From Isoetes taiwanensis (Eukaryota; Streptophyta; Lycopodiopsida; Isoetales; Isoetaceae), in the NCBI GenBank assembly GCA_021234155.1, contig JAJEKV010000013.1, forward strand, positions 12,488,669-12,552,668: a stretch of 64,000 bases of DNA, written 5' to 3'. The notes under the pieces are model-generated. The model was given only the letters and a program-made list of their open reading frames with translations. It made no database searches and was not told where the DNA came from. The stretch's first letter is position 1; the number at the start of each line of letters is the position of its first letter. The position numbers and the translations under genes were made by a program. Positions 33,490 to 43,436 of this stretch are shown one piece after another.

Positions 33490-36142
33490 ATTGATGTGTC
33501 AACGGGAGGAAATCTTCCTTGTGAATCGGCAACTTCTTCTCGACGTAGGCATCCCAGAATTCATTCCATTTCTCCCATACTGGATCTGAAGCAAATACTA
33601 TCTTGCAGGCATCCTTGGGCACAATTGGTTCCTCAGAAGCGTCACCCTTTTCATCCCCTTTTTTTTTCTTTGATCTGGTGCTCTTGGTTTTGTCTTGTAT
33701 TATCGTCTGACTAAGTGTCCTCTCCAGCAACTTGAATTCAGCCGCTTTTATCGGCCCGGCAATGGTTGGCATTGGCTTCCCATATTCAATCCATTGGTTC
33801 CGGAGCATGCGAAGTTGCTCTATATAGGGACCAAAGGAGTGACCTTGTTAGCTTCATAATCGGAATGAAATAAATCCTTCTAGTTTAAAATCGCGCTGCA
33901 GGCGCGATTTCATATTAAAGCAAATCGCGCCCGGTAGCGATTTGCCTACTCTAAAGAGAAAACGCTTATTGATCCGTTTCGTCAAACAAATCATCATCGG
34001 CGCCGGGCGCGATTTCATATTAGAATGCAAATCGCGTCAGCGAGGCCTAGCCCGGAGGAGGCTTGGCTATTAGGCGGATAGCCTTTTCTCCGAGGGTAGG
34101 CAAATCCCGCGTGGGGCGTTTAACATTCTAATATGAAATCGCTGGCGAGGCGCCATTTGTTGTTTGACGAAACGACTATCAATCCGTGAGCGTTTTTTCT
34201 CTTCCGAGGGGCAAATCGCGCTGGCTCATTTGATTCTAATATGAAATCGCTACCGGCGCTGATTTGCAAATAAGCGAAAACCTAAGGGAGGAAAATTACC
34301 TTTTTGTATAAGAATGTTTTTCCCATGTCATTCGTGAGGCGCTTATTTCGCTAGCTTCGGCGGTGTGGTTGAGCCGCCAGAACCCGGCGGTTTAAATGTA
34401 ATACGACTTATAGAACAACCGATGCCCGGTTATCTTGTGCCTTCTTGATCGAGAACCTTCGGGCCTCTATTGAATGCTGGCCATCTATTATCATGAAATG
34501 TATGTCAGGATTCTCGATGAAGTCCTCCAGCTTGCTCCACATGATTACCTTCCTCGTTCTGGTATCGTACGGCACTACATCTGCAGGCATTGGCACTTGC
34601 CCTGGATTTTCGATCATGATGTTCACTATCTCCAAGGAGTGCTGCTTGTCATACCTTCTGCTGATATAAATGGCTTTAGTGGACCTGAAAAGCCTATCCA
34701 CGTGGACTGGATGGGTGAAGCTCAGGCCCAGTGGATATTTGTCAGCATATTTTTTGAGCTTGCTCATCGCCTCCAACTGCCTGGCCTTGTCATCGTCACT
34801 TGTAAGGCCTGCTGTCGCTTCTGTAATTTCCCTGCCTTTAGAGCTTTCTTCTTCCTTATCCTTCACTGCCTGTAAGTAGACACTGCCCGAGGGCCTCGTG
34901 CTAATGGCTCGCTGTAAGCCCCTCGCATATTCTTTTAGGAGTCAATGGCTCGCCAACTGTCCAGCCAAATTTGAAGAGGTTATCGGCCATGTCGTCTGAT
35001 CTTAATGCAGTCTCTTTAAAAGAGCTAGCACTGCATCGATTGATCTTCTTTAGGCTCTTCTTATGTTTTTGGCCCACTTCAACTAGCACAGAACAGAAAG
35101 AATCGTCTTGTACTTCGCATGTAATAAGAATTCCCTGCTTCTTCATTTGATCAGTCTCTCTTACCCTTGACATGAATATGAGGTCTGTCTTCCCACCAGT
35201 TTTGAATATCTCCACATACCATTCTGACCCCTCTACAAGATCCTCTTCTGGACATGTAGGTTCTACCTGAGCCTTTATTATTCCAGATGTATCTTCTAAC
35301 GTCAATACATCTTTGCAGTGCATAATAAGATAACATCTTCATCATCCCTTTGCTTTTTTCGGGTCAGTAGAGGTCTCACCTTGCTTGGTCCTCCCTCTTT
35401 TGCTTGTCTTTTGTGATCCTGTGAAATTACAGCACATGGGTTAATCTTTTAATGCTCAAATATATGCTGTCGACACATATGCAACAAAAAAAAGCGGCAA
35501 GCGATTTGAAAATGAATACACAGCAAGTTCATTTAGTTTATTGGGGTCAGGGGCCAGGCGCGTTTTGTCCCAGTCAAAATGCAACAAATACGCGCTTGGC
35601 GCACTTTAGAAGTGACCTGAAAGACAAAGAAACTAATGTAATGCCTAATTAAACTGCACCAGGGGCGTTTTGTCCGAATCAAAATGCTCAGGACACAACT
35701 AACTATAAAAAATGCAACTTAAAGAGTTGAATCTTCATTAGAGGACACAACTAACTATAAAAAACACAACTAGCTACTGAATACTGTTCAGCTAAGTATA
35801 CAAGCTTCAAACAGCATATACAGCATTAAAAGAGAAACCAACATGCACACATTAAGCATTTATTTCCATACATTTTTGGGACATATGAACTTAAATATTA
35901 GAGGACACGTGCTTCTTATCAGATAATAACTATATTATTACAGAAAAACATCCTAAAAATCTAACAAAAAAAGGGACACAGAAATCAATTACAGAACAAA
36001 AACAGATCAATTACCTGAGGCGCTTGTTGGATTTGTGCTTTCTGCTTGTTCAGCAAAATTCTCCGGGCTTGGGATTTGTGCTTTGGGTCATTTGCCCACC
36101 TCTACCAAATACTTCGGCGGCGGCGGATTCTCTAGACGCCAT
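33490..36142 (-). pseudogene. ParB-like 'DGQHS' domain protein, N-terminal exons
   Basis: The ATG at 36142 gives 'MASRESAAAEVFGRGG'. The donor is CTCAG|GTAATT at 36015/36014. Exon 2 starts after TTTCACAG (35418) and runs to AAAAAG|GTAATT (34300). With one frameshift near 34935 it contains 'ALRSDDMADNLFKFGW', 'THPVHVDRLFRSTKAIYISR', 'MIENPGQVPMPADVVPY' and 'HFMIIDGQHSIEARR' (34480-34440). The R-then-P/V...DGQHxxxAA pattern is that of ParB/sulfiredoxin-fold domains (GERR or DGQHR box). The intron 34299-33844 holds a palindrome-rich inverted repeat. Exon 3 (33843 to about 33490) has 'YIEQLRMLRNQWIEYGKPMP' and a Lys-rich linker. ParB domains fused to methyltransferases are common in bacterial and phage proteins; here the fusion is inferred from exon order. 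Confidence 0.6.
33888..34265. repeat. Intronic long inverted repeat carrying CG palindromes
   Basis: About 33935-34020 and 34136-34224 are inverted copies (shared: GATTTGCC, AGAGAAAA..CGCT, ATTGAT..CG, TTTCGTCAAAC, CATATTAGAAT), with a spacer containing GGAGGAGGCTTGGCTATTAGG. Each arm carries several of the AAATCGCGC..GCGATTT sites. The block lies inside the intron between exons 2 and 3 of the ParB-like gene. Confidence 0.75.
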
Positions 36143-36577
36143 AGAACTGCAAGTGCGGATAATATGAGACTGGGGTTTTGGTTTAAACTTATATGTATGC
36201 GTTCATAATCTAGGCCATCAGATTTACAACCGTAAATTCAAATTCGCGTCCTTTTAAATTTATACCGCCTTAATTAACCGCCCGTCCCGCTCATTTACAA
36301 ATTTAAATTGTGTTTTTCTTTTTAGTGCAATTTCAAGATAACAATTAATTATTAATTTCAAAAAACGATATGTGGCAATCTACTACCACCTAATCGGCCA
36401 CCTACTATCGAGGCCCAAGATCATTCCTACTATCGAGGCGCCCAAGAACAATCGACTATCGAGCGCCCATTCGATCGAGCGCCTTCAATCCCATTCGATA
36501 TCTCTGAACTATGGTGAGTGTGATTCCATTCGAATGCATTCTCTTGTTCTCTATTTTTTGTCCTCTATTTTTTTCCA
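36143..36577. promoter_or_regulatory. Divergent start region of the two transposon genes
   Basis: Lies between the minus-strand ATG (36142) and the first plus-strand exon. AT-rich (TTTACAAATTTAAATTG, AATTAATTATTAATTTC), with short direct repeats near 36395-36450 (CTACTATCGAGGC(G)CCCAAGA). A bidirectional promoter is inferred only from the divergent layout; no TATA box is certain. Confidence 0.4.
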
Positions 36578-36847
36578 ATGCATTACGGTTCTTTATCGAT
36601 TAATGGGAGAAGAATGCTATCTTTTAACAACAAACTTGAAGCTTGGAAGGTAGGCTTACGTAAAATCGAAGATCTGAATCCAAGTTCTATGTGTCATGGT
36701 GTTCCTCTTGGAAACAGTTTCTGTAAGATTTTTATTATAAACTGCAATTATGAAGATGAGGCTCTTTCAAGAAGACATCCCGGTGGCGATACAGTTGGTG
36801 AAAGTGTGGGCACATTTGTAGCATGGCCAAAAGAACGTCTGAAAAAG
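36578..36847 (+). pseudogene. First exon of the plus-strand transposon gene (DUF8039-like)
   Basis: Open from the ATG at 36578 to a splice donor AAAAAG|GTATGT at 36847/36848. It encodes 'CHGVPLGNSFCKIFIINC' and 'GGDTVGESVGTFVAWPKERL', matching the domain found in plant transposase-related proteins ('..PLG....V.V....GD.VG...AWP...'). The phase (90 codons, phase 0) fits the acceptor at 39633/39634 and the frame of the next exon, so the exons could be joined across an intron of about 2.8 kb. A second copy of the same domain, with 'VAWPRESIQLEG', lies in the next exon. Confidence 0.55.
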
Positions 36848-36996
36848 GTATGTATATTTGGATATTCAAAAAAAAATGAATATATCATAACATCTGCGTG
36901 ATGTTGTGAATTTTGAATTCTTTGATGTTCTTTAGCCAGTCATATCAACCCCATGAAACTACACATTAATGAAAATATGTAGTTTCTTGGGGTTGG

Positions 36997-37579
36997 TCAT
37001 ACTGGCTGGAGGGCATCAAAGGATTCAATGTTTTCGACATTGCATATAAAAAAACATAATAAACTAATGACATAAAAATTCATATTCCAAAAAAGTGTAT
37101 GTACATTTCTTCTTCTGCAAAAATGCGCCAGGCGCGAATTCTTTCTATCTCTACAATATGTCACATAGGCCCACCTCATCGGCCCAATACCGCAAAAAGT
37201 CCCACCTGAACCACTCTGATATGACAGGATCCTCATCTTCCCTGCGAATGTCGAGTCTCCAAACCAGAGTGTTGTATCGATCCTTGATACTATAAATCAA
37301 ATCCTCGTACTTATTTGTTGGCATGAGCCTTACTAAGAGCATGAGGAGCCGCATATGTCCAGAGATGCGATGGAAGTGTTCCCATGGCCCCTGATACAGA
37401 CTGTCTAATGGATTCTCCAACTCTCTTTGAACGTTTTGAACAGCACAAGCAAGTAATATCTTGTACAGGGTCCAGAGTTGATGGTCGTCCAGGGGAAGTG
37501 TATTTGAACTAGAACCAGCCCGGTTAATATTTGAACTAGGATCAGCCAAAGGTCCATTCATAAGGAAAATCCATGGCAC
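36997..37579 (-). CDS. Unrecognised minus-strand open frame in the 12.7-kb element
   Basis: A 142-codon frame (37579-37151) with 'LLACAVQNVQRELENPLDSL', 'LMLLVRLMPTNKYEDLIYSI' and 'FRWDFLRYWADEVGLC'. Its composition looks coding, but I do not recognise a family. It lies on the opposite strand within the putative long intron of the plus gene and upstream of the ParB-like gene, so it could be a small third gene of the element. The CG palindrome at 37121-37138 lies just downstream. Confidence 0.3.
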
Positions 37580-37904
37580 TAGAACGAGAAAATTAAGTAA
37601 TTAGCAAATGATATATTACTCTCCCCATAAAACGATTCTCAACATACATAATTCAAAAACGCCAGCGTTTGTTTTATTTTTTCACAGATCTATTTCACGC
37701 TACCTGGCGCGATTTGTATAGAACCGTATGAAATAGAAAAGCCAAACTAAAACGCCGCTGGCGGCGCTTTGATTAACCTAGTGGAAAATCGAAACCAAAA
37801 TAGAAATGCGTCCAAGCGATTTCTCCCATTCTAACGTATTATTCTAACGTAATGCATAATGCGAAATCACGAGAATTCAAAATATGAAGCCAAAATAATA
37901 TGAA

Positions 37905-39480
37905 GGCGAGAATATAATAAAATAGAATGAAGACGATAGAGCGGATATATAATAATAATACTCCTTGTTTAGTTCAATATTTAGTTCATTGTTTTAGTTC
38001 ATTATTTAGAGCAGATAGAGGAAGAGCTAGTGAAATAGAATAAGAGCAGATACAGCAAAATCATATAAGCAAGATCATAGAGCAGATAGATCATAGAGCA
38101 GATAGATCATAGATCATAGAGCAGATAGATCATAGAGCAGATAGATCATAGATCATAGATCATAGATCATAGATCATAGAGCAAGATCATAGAGCAGATA
38201 GATCATAAATCATTATTTACTTCATTATTTTAGATCATTAATTAGAACAGATAGAGGAAGAGCTAGTGAAATAGAATAAGAGCAGATCATATAGGCAAGA
38301 TCACAGAACAAGATCATAGAGCAGGATCTATATATGAAGGTGCTAGGGCAGTTTAGGGCTGATGCATGTAAAAGTCTAAGCCAGAAACCTGAAGCTCATA
38401 TAGTACTTTAAGTAAAGAACAGAAAATACTAATCTATTTGTGTTCTGTACCCGAGAATTGAGCCTTTGCCTTTGAGCCGAAACCAAAAAATCGAAAACCA
38501 AAGTTGATTTGATTCGAGAAGCCAATAGCAGATGATTTGAGCCTTAAGAAGCCAAGAAGAAGCAAACCGAGAAGCCGAGAAGCTTCAACACAAAAACAAA
38601 AAACCAGAAAACTTTGTTATTCAAAAGCCAAAAAATCCAGAGACATTGTACAGAGCCTACAAACCTTTGAGCCGAAAACACCTTTGAGCCGAAAACACCT
38701 TTGAGCCGAAAACCCTAAAGTAGATGATTGTAGAAGCCGAAAAGCTCGAAAACGCAGATAAAAGCAGATAAAAAGCAGATAGAAGCCGAGTTTAAAGCAT
38801 ATAGAAGCCGAGTTTAAAGCAGATAGAAGCCGAGAAGCCGAGATTGAGCAGATAGAAGCCGAAGTTTAAAAAAGCGGATAGAAGCCGAGAAGTCGAGATT
38901 GAAGCAGATAGAAGCCGAGAAGCAGATAAAAGCCGAATTTGGAAGCCAAGATTGGAAGCAGAAGCGGAAGCGGAAGCGCCTGTAATTAGCTTGGAATGCG
39001 AAAAGTTCGAAGTGAGAAAAAAGGTTCAAAAAAGGGTAATGCTAACTTCAAATAATAACCGCCTTCAAAATTTATCACACAGCGCAATTATCACTTTTGG
39101 GCCTTGAAATTTATTACAAAGATTTTTTGTTTTAAGGACCGTGACTTTAAAAGTTTAAAAGTTATGAGTTAATAGTTAAGTTAGTTGTTAATAGTTATAA
39201 GTTAATAGTTAATAGTTAAGTTATAAGTTATAAGTTAATAGTTTAAAAGTTATAAGTTAATAGTTAAGTTAGTGACCTTAAAACTAACCTTAAAACTTAG
39301 TTCTAACCTTAAAACTTTTAACCTACAATAACTTTCCAACCTTAAAATTTCTAACCTATAATAACCTATAATAAACTTCTTAACCTTAAAACTGCTAACC
39401 TATAATTAATAACCTTAAAAGTTGTTGCTAAGGTTATTATAGGATAAAAATTAGAAGGTTATAAGTAGAGGGTTTTATTT
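37905..39480. repeat. Three minisatellite blocks in the transposase intron
   Basis: (1) About 38080-38215: units of GATCATAGAGCAGATA/GATCATA. (2) About 38650-38990: GAAGCCGAG(A/T)..AGCAGATA units. (3) About 39160-39460: TTAATAGTTAAGTTATAAG and AACCTTAAAAC units. An internal copy of 'AGCTAGTGAAATAGAATAAGAGCAGAT' style sequence near 38027 recurs near 38262. All lie inside the 12.7-kb element. Confidence 0.8.
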
Positions 39481-39633
39481 ATATATAATGTTGAGGAAAA
39501 TAATTTGGGGAATCCCATTATATAAATAGAATGATCAAATAGAATAAGACATATATGAGGCTTTCATTTATGAACATGTTAGTGAGAGGTTATTTGGATA
39601 TGCTAACTTACTATATGTTTTTATGCATTCTAG

Positions 39634-42587
39634 GTCAATGGCATGCAAAATGCTAAAAAAAAAGCCCCCAATGATGCTGATCAAGGCAAGGAAAAATCCC
39701 CAACTAATGAACATGATGGCCAAGGAAAGGAAAATACCTCAAATGATGTTGATGATGGCAAAGGAAAGGAAAAGACTCCAAATGATGTTGATGATGGCAA
39801 AGGAAAGGAAAAGACCTCAAATGAAAAGAAAGGAAATTGTACTTTATACTCGGGTCGATTGGAAAAACAAAAAGGTCAAGATCCGGCATGCATGCAATAG
39901 AGAGGCAGTAGGAGAAGGGATTATTGTTCTAGCAGATCCTATCAATGCAGTGAATGATGAAAGACTAGGGGAGGACAGGTTAGGTGTGGCAATCTCAAAA
40001 TTATATGACAATTGGAAGGAAAAGGGTTCAGGCAAACAAGAATGCCTAGCTTGTGTGAAGCAACTAGAGGTTCCAACTATTGTTGCATGGCCTAGGGAAA
40101 GTATTCAACTGGAGGGGAACTACACGTTTCCTATAGATGTAGAACCATTGTCAACAATGTTCACACAGTGTAGCAAGAGGCCACTTCCAACTTTCAAACA
40201 TTATCCCACCAAAAGATGCAAGTCAGATTATGATTGTTCTCCTGAAGCTATGATGAAGGTTAGAGGAGGTGAATGTTGTTGGGCTTCTTGTGTTAGAATG
40301 TTCACAATAGAGGAGTTGGTGGGAACAAGAGCTACATATCGGGAACATAAGTGTGATAGCGGGAGGAATTTCATGTACACCATATTTGGCTATGCAATTA
40401 GGGATGAAAGATCAAAGAAGAAAAGATTCCCATTGAATGGAAAGTGGATATGTTCAAAAGCATGGATGGCTATACATGGAATTCCAACCTCTTCTTGGCA
40501 CAACCGGCAAAAGAGACATGAAAATGGTAGTAAAATTGCATTGCATGGGAACACCGGCCGGTAAGGCCTACCTCAAGAACTATAGCCGCAAAGGAAATAT
40601 TTGAAAGATATGTGGATTTCAATGCGTAAAAACATGCCACATAAGAGTAAGAAGGATGAACAGGGATAGAGTTATTGTTGAAAAGAGATTGTCATCCCAT
40701 TGTACCCGGGAGAGCATATTAGAGGAAATAAATGCATTGCTTCGGGAACTTGGAGTGGCCTCTATATCCCAGCCCAGTTTTAGTAGGCTATGGAATAAGC
40801 ATTTCAAGCATGTGACCATAGCAACTTCAAACAACTTTGCCAAGTGCAATTTATATGCTAAGTTGAAGGAGACACTAGATAAGATTGTGCAACCAAGTCT
40901 AAGGGCAAAGATAAGGGAACATATGAAGGACCATATGACGGATCAACTATCATGTAGATCAACTTATTGGATGTGGAGGACCTTATCGCAATGGAACCTA
41001 ATAACTATCTATGTATTATACATGATAAAATGGACCAACAGAAGACTTGTCTTCCACAATTCAAGTACATTCCTAAGTCATGTGAAAGATCATACCCTTT
41101 TGCGATTTCAATGATCAAAGCAATATTGCATGGGCGCCCCTCGGACCTATTATGGTCATTTCAGTTTAGAGTTGTGGAGTGATGGTCCAGATTTTCACAT
41201 TGGGAGTATCATGAGGTGTTTAAGAAACTATGAGAAGGGTTACAATGGTCACCTCTGGGATCCCACGGCTAGCCGTGCACTACATAGTGCATTGTTGGAT
41301 GGAACCCTAATAGTATTGAAAAGTTTAGCAAGGCAAGATTTAGGAGGAATGGACCTAATGAACATGTTGGAGCTTCAACATCTCGTGCTAAACCTCGAGA
41401 TCCGCCCTTGAAAGCTCCTCTTGCAACTAGATAATTGTGCTTTGGTCAAAATAAGAACAGTGGATGTTTTCTTTCCTATCCTACTTACTAATTTGTGGGT
41501 ATTTTTGAAAGAGTCAATTTGGGGTTCCTAATGCCCTATTATACTCATGAGGATGTGGATGCATTGTTTGGAAAATATAGTCATGTATTGAGACAACAGA
41601 CAGTTACCAACTTTCCCAGGCTATTGGAAATATTTCATGGATGTACAAATCCATCTCCTATAGGATCTATCATAGAAGAAGTGCCTGATTGGAAGAGTTT
41701 TGTGGATGGTTATGCTCTCGACATGGAAGGTCATTCTAGACCTCTTCAATTCACTTTTGGGTGAGAGAAGGGATTCCAATCATGCAATGGAAAATGAGAC
41801 CTTCAGGAGGAGAAGTGGAGAGGTGGGGCAGAAATTTGGCACGGGGATGCAAATGGCAAGCCTATGATACCTCTGGTCAACCAAAAGCTCTAAAACCAAC
41901 CGAAGAAGTCAAGCAATTGGGATTGACTAAGGATGGCATCAATGACTACATCAAGCAATCGCAAACTAATTTAATCGTGCATTGATAGATTATTGGAAGA
42001 AGGTGATCAACTTGTTGGATGAGGTAGACACATCCTCGGAAAAGCCGAAAGAAGGGTGGTTCCCTAAAAATAAGTGGAAAACATTAGCTGGTGCTTTAAG
42101 ATGATGGTACCATTAGTAGCATTGTGAAGGCATATGCTCCTCCTCAATCGATAAACACTATGTTGGTCCTAAGAAGGATATGCCAAAATATTTAGGCATG
42201 GATTGTTATGAACCTTCTCTTGACGTGGAGTGCCACCAATTTGTAGTAGTAAAACCAAGATCTAGAGACCTATCCAAAGGTGGTTGGGATACACTATCTC
42301 GGATATTTGCAAAGAAGAAGGTGATGTTAACTTCAATAAGGTGCGCGTGGAATGGTGGTGTCCAGTACATCAGTTGAGTAATGTCACCGAAAAAAGAAAG
42401 ATATTCAGATTGTTGGGCAAAGAGGTGGAGGAGAAATCCAAGTGATCCTGATCTTTGGCTAGACATTGAAACCGTATTGTACTCGTGGACTCCAAAAACT
42501 ATTCCTAGTAAAACAGCGAGAGTTACAATACCTCAGGATGTAAGGAATAAGGTTCTCATATCCTTGGGGATGCTAGTGAAAAAATGA
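39634..42587 (+). pseudogene. DUF7869-type transposase-like protein, multiply frameshifted
   Basis: The acceptor CATTCTAG at 39633 starts an exon: a Lys/Asp-rich linker with near-repeats (GKGKEKTPNDVDD), a DUF8039-like domain ('GEGIIVLADPINAVNDERLG', 'VAWPRESIQLEG'), then 'RFPLNGKWICSKAWMAIHGI' and 'HGNTGR'. Next come 'SFSRLWNKHFKHV', 'FAKCNLYAKLKETLDK', 'CIIHDKMDQQKTCLPQFK' (D at about 41024), 'LQLDNC' (about 41424-41440), 'VGIFERVNLGFLMP' with 'THEDVDALFGKYSHVL' (about 41546), and finally 'KVRVEWWCPVH' near 42340. That order is the DUF7869 protein family. The D...DN...E spacing (about 135 and 40 residues) would suit a DDE-type nuclease (inference). At least six frame changes or stops inactivate this copy. 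Confidence 0.75.
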
Positions 42588-42807
42588 AAAACAGTTACTA
42601 TGTATCTTTTCTACAGTTAATAAAAGTTGTGTACTACTTGAGTTCCATGATATATGATTTTGTAATTTGAAGTTAAGGTGTGAGTTTATATTCCCGTGTG
42701 TGATTATATGTTAACGTCTATTCTAGTCTAAGGGCAACAAAGTTACTAAAAAAGTGAATTTAACAAAGTTACTAAAAAAGTGCAATATAAAATTTATCCC
42801 AAAATTA

Positions 42808-42840
42808 AGACATAATCCCAATTTAATTGAATGATGGTTA
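42808..42840 (-). repeat. Right terminal inverted repeat of the 12.7-kb element
   Basis: 33 bp ending GAATGATGGTTA, the inverse of 30137-30169. Its last two bases overlap the TACAT direct repeat at 42839-42843. Confidence 0.93.
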
Positions 42841-43431
42841 CATCTCTTGAAAAGAAAAAAACAAGCATTAAAAGTTCGATTTGTGAATCAATGGTTTCCA
42901 AGTTCGTTTCTAAAAGAATGCATGTGGGATAATTCTATACGAAAGCTTGTTTTCGTTGTAATGAATGTGGGATATATCGAAAGCTCCAGATTCTCAAGTT
43001 AGCAGGTTTATCCGGCCGAAACCGACTGCGGGTCACAGATAAATACCAAGAATACAATGTGCTTGATCGACAACGGAGCATAGACCATTAATTCAGTGCC
43101 GGAATTATGGTTATAAGTTGAAGCAGACTATTGCTACAGTGTTCGAAGTGATCCCATTGCTACAGTACCATTTCGGTATTAATGGCTAAGGTTTAGCTTA
43201 ATGGTTGAATGGATTTGTGTTTGCACTTGATGTTTGCAAGGGATTAGAGACCAAATTGTGGCTCCCTTGTGATGTATTTGCTAGCCAAATACATGTTGCT
43301 ATCAAGATGCATTTGAAAAATTAAGTCTATAACTTTTCCCTTTTGAATCATTGCATTTGTATCATTTGAACAAGTTATAAGCTTGTGATTCTTGTGAGAA
43401 GAAAAGCATCTAGTAGATTTCATTTCTAACA
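42839..43431 (+). repeat. Copia 3' LTR, second fragment
   Basis: Resumes the LTR at TACATCTCTTG and ends TTTCTAACA. It is followed by AAACC, the exact duplicate of the five bases before the 5' LTR. Confidence 0.95.
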
Positions 43432-43436
43432 AAACC

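Larger units (their letters stand above)
30466..37825. repeat. Dispersed CG-rich palindromes (core GCGCCnGGCGC)
   Basis: Palindromes of the form AAATCGCGCC-T-GGCGCGATTT occur at 30466-30488, 31702-31719, 31772-31792 (perfect, 21 bp), 33888-33910, 33921-33944, about 34000-34016, 34027-34040, 34135-34159, 34210-34230, 34241-34265, 35551-35565, 35588-35605, 37121-37138, 37690-37712, 37750-37772 and 37804-37820 (the later ones degenerate). All lie in intronic or intergenic parts of the 12.7-kb element and none were noticed outside it. They look like dispersed binding sites, but no binding protein is shown. Confidence 0.8.
30138..42838. mobile_element. 12.7-kb TIR DNA transposon with ParB/methyltransferase-like and DUF7869-type genes
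   Basis: The insertion is proved by the split LTR: GGGTACAT | insert | TACATCTC, versus uninterrupted GGGTACATCTC at 25495-25505. The ends are inverted repeats of 33 bp (30137-30169 and 42808-42840), starting TAACCATCATTCAATTAAAT, with one mismatch. The longest flanking direct repeat is TACAT; because it overlaps the TIR, the target duplication could be 2 (CA), 4 (ACAT) or 5 bp. Minus-strand genes run 36142 to 31128, plus-strand genes 36.5 to 42.6 kb, from a shared divergent start region. CG-rich palindromes are scattered through the left half and minisatellites fill a plus-gene intron. I cannot name the superfamily; the plus gene suggests a DUF7869-type DDE-like enzyme. Confidence 0.9.
25389..43431 (+). 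mobile_element. Ty1/Copia LTR retrotransposon, itself interrupted by a 12.7-kb DNA transposon
   Basis: The 5' LTR is 25389-26088, TG...CA, 700 bp. The primer binding site starts TGGTATCAGAGC at 26090. The Gag-Pol region is 26121-30011, the polypurine tract 30014-30023, and the 3' LTR begins at 30024. That LTR is cut after 114 bp and resumes at 42839-43431; removing the insert and its small direct repeat gives about 702 bp. The target duplication AAACC is perfect. The LTR copies differ at roughly ten positions, so the element is fairly young. Net size is about 5.3 kb. The coding region has two stops, frameshifts and a deletion in integrase, so it is defective. Confidence 0.95.

Noticed and set aside
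30466-37825. The CG palindromes as a CRISPR array
   Set aside because: Spacing is irregular, sites lie in introns and spacers of a eukaryotic transposon, and there are no cas genes.
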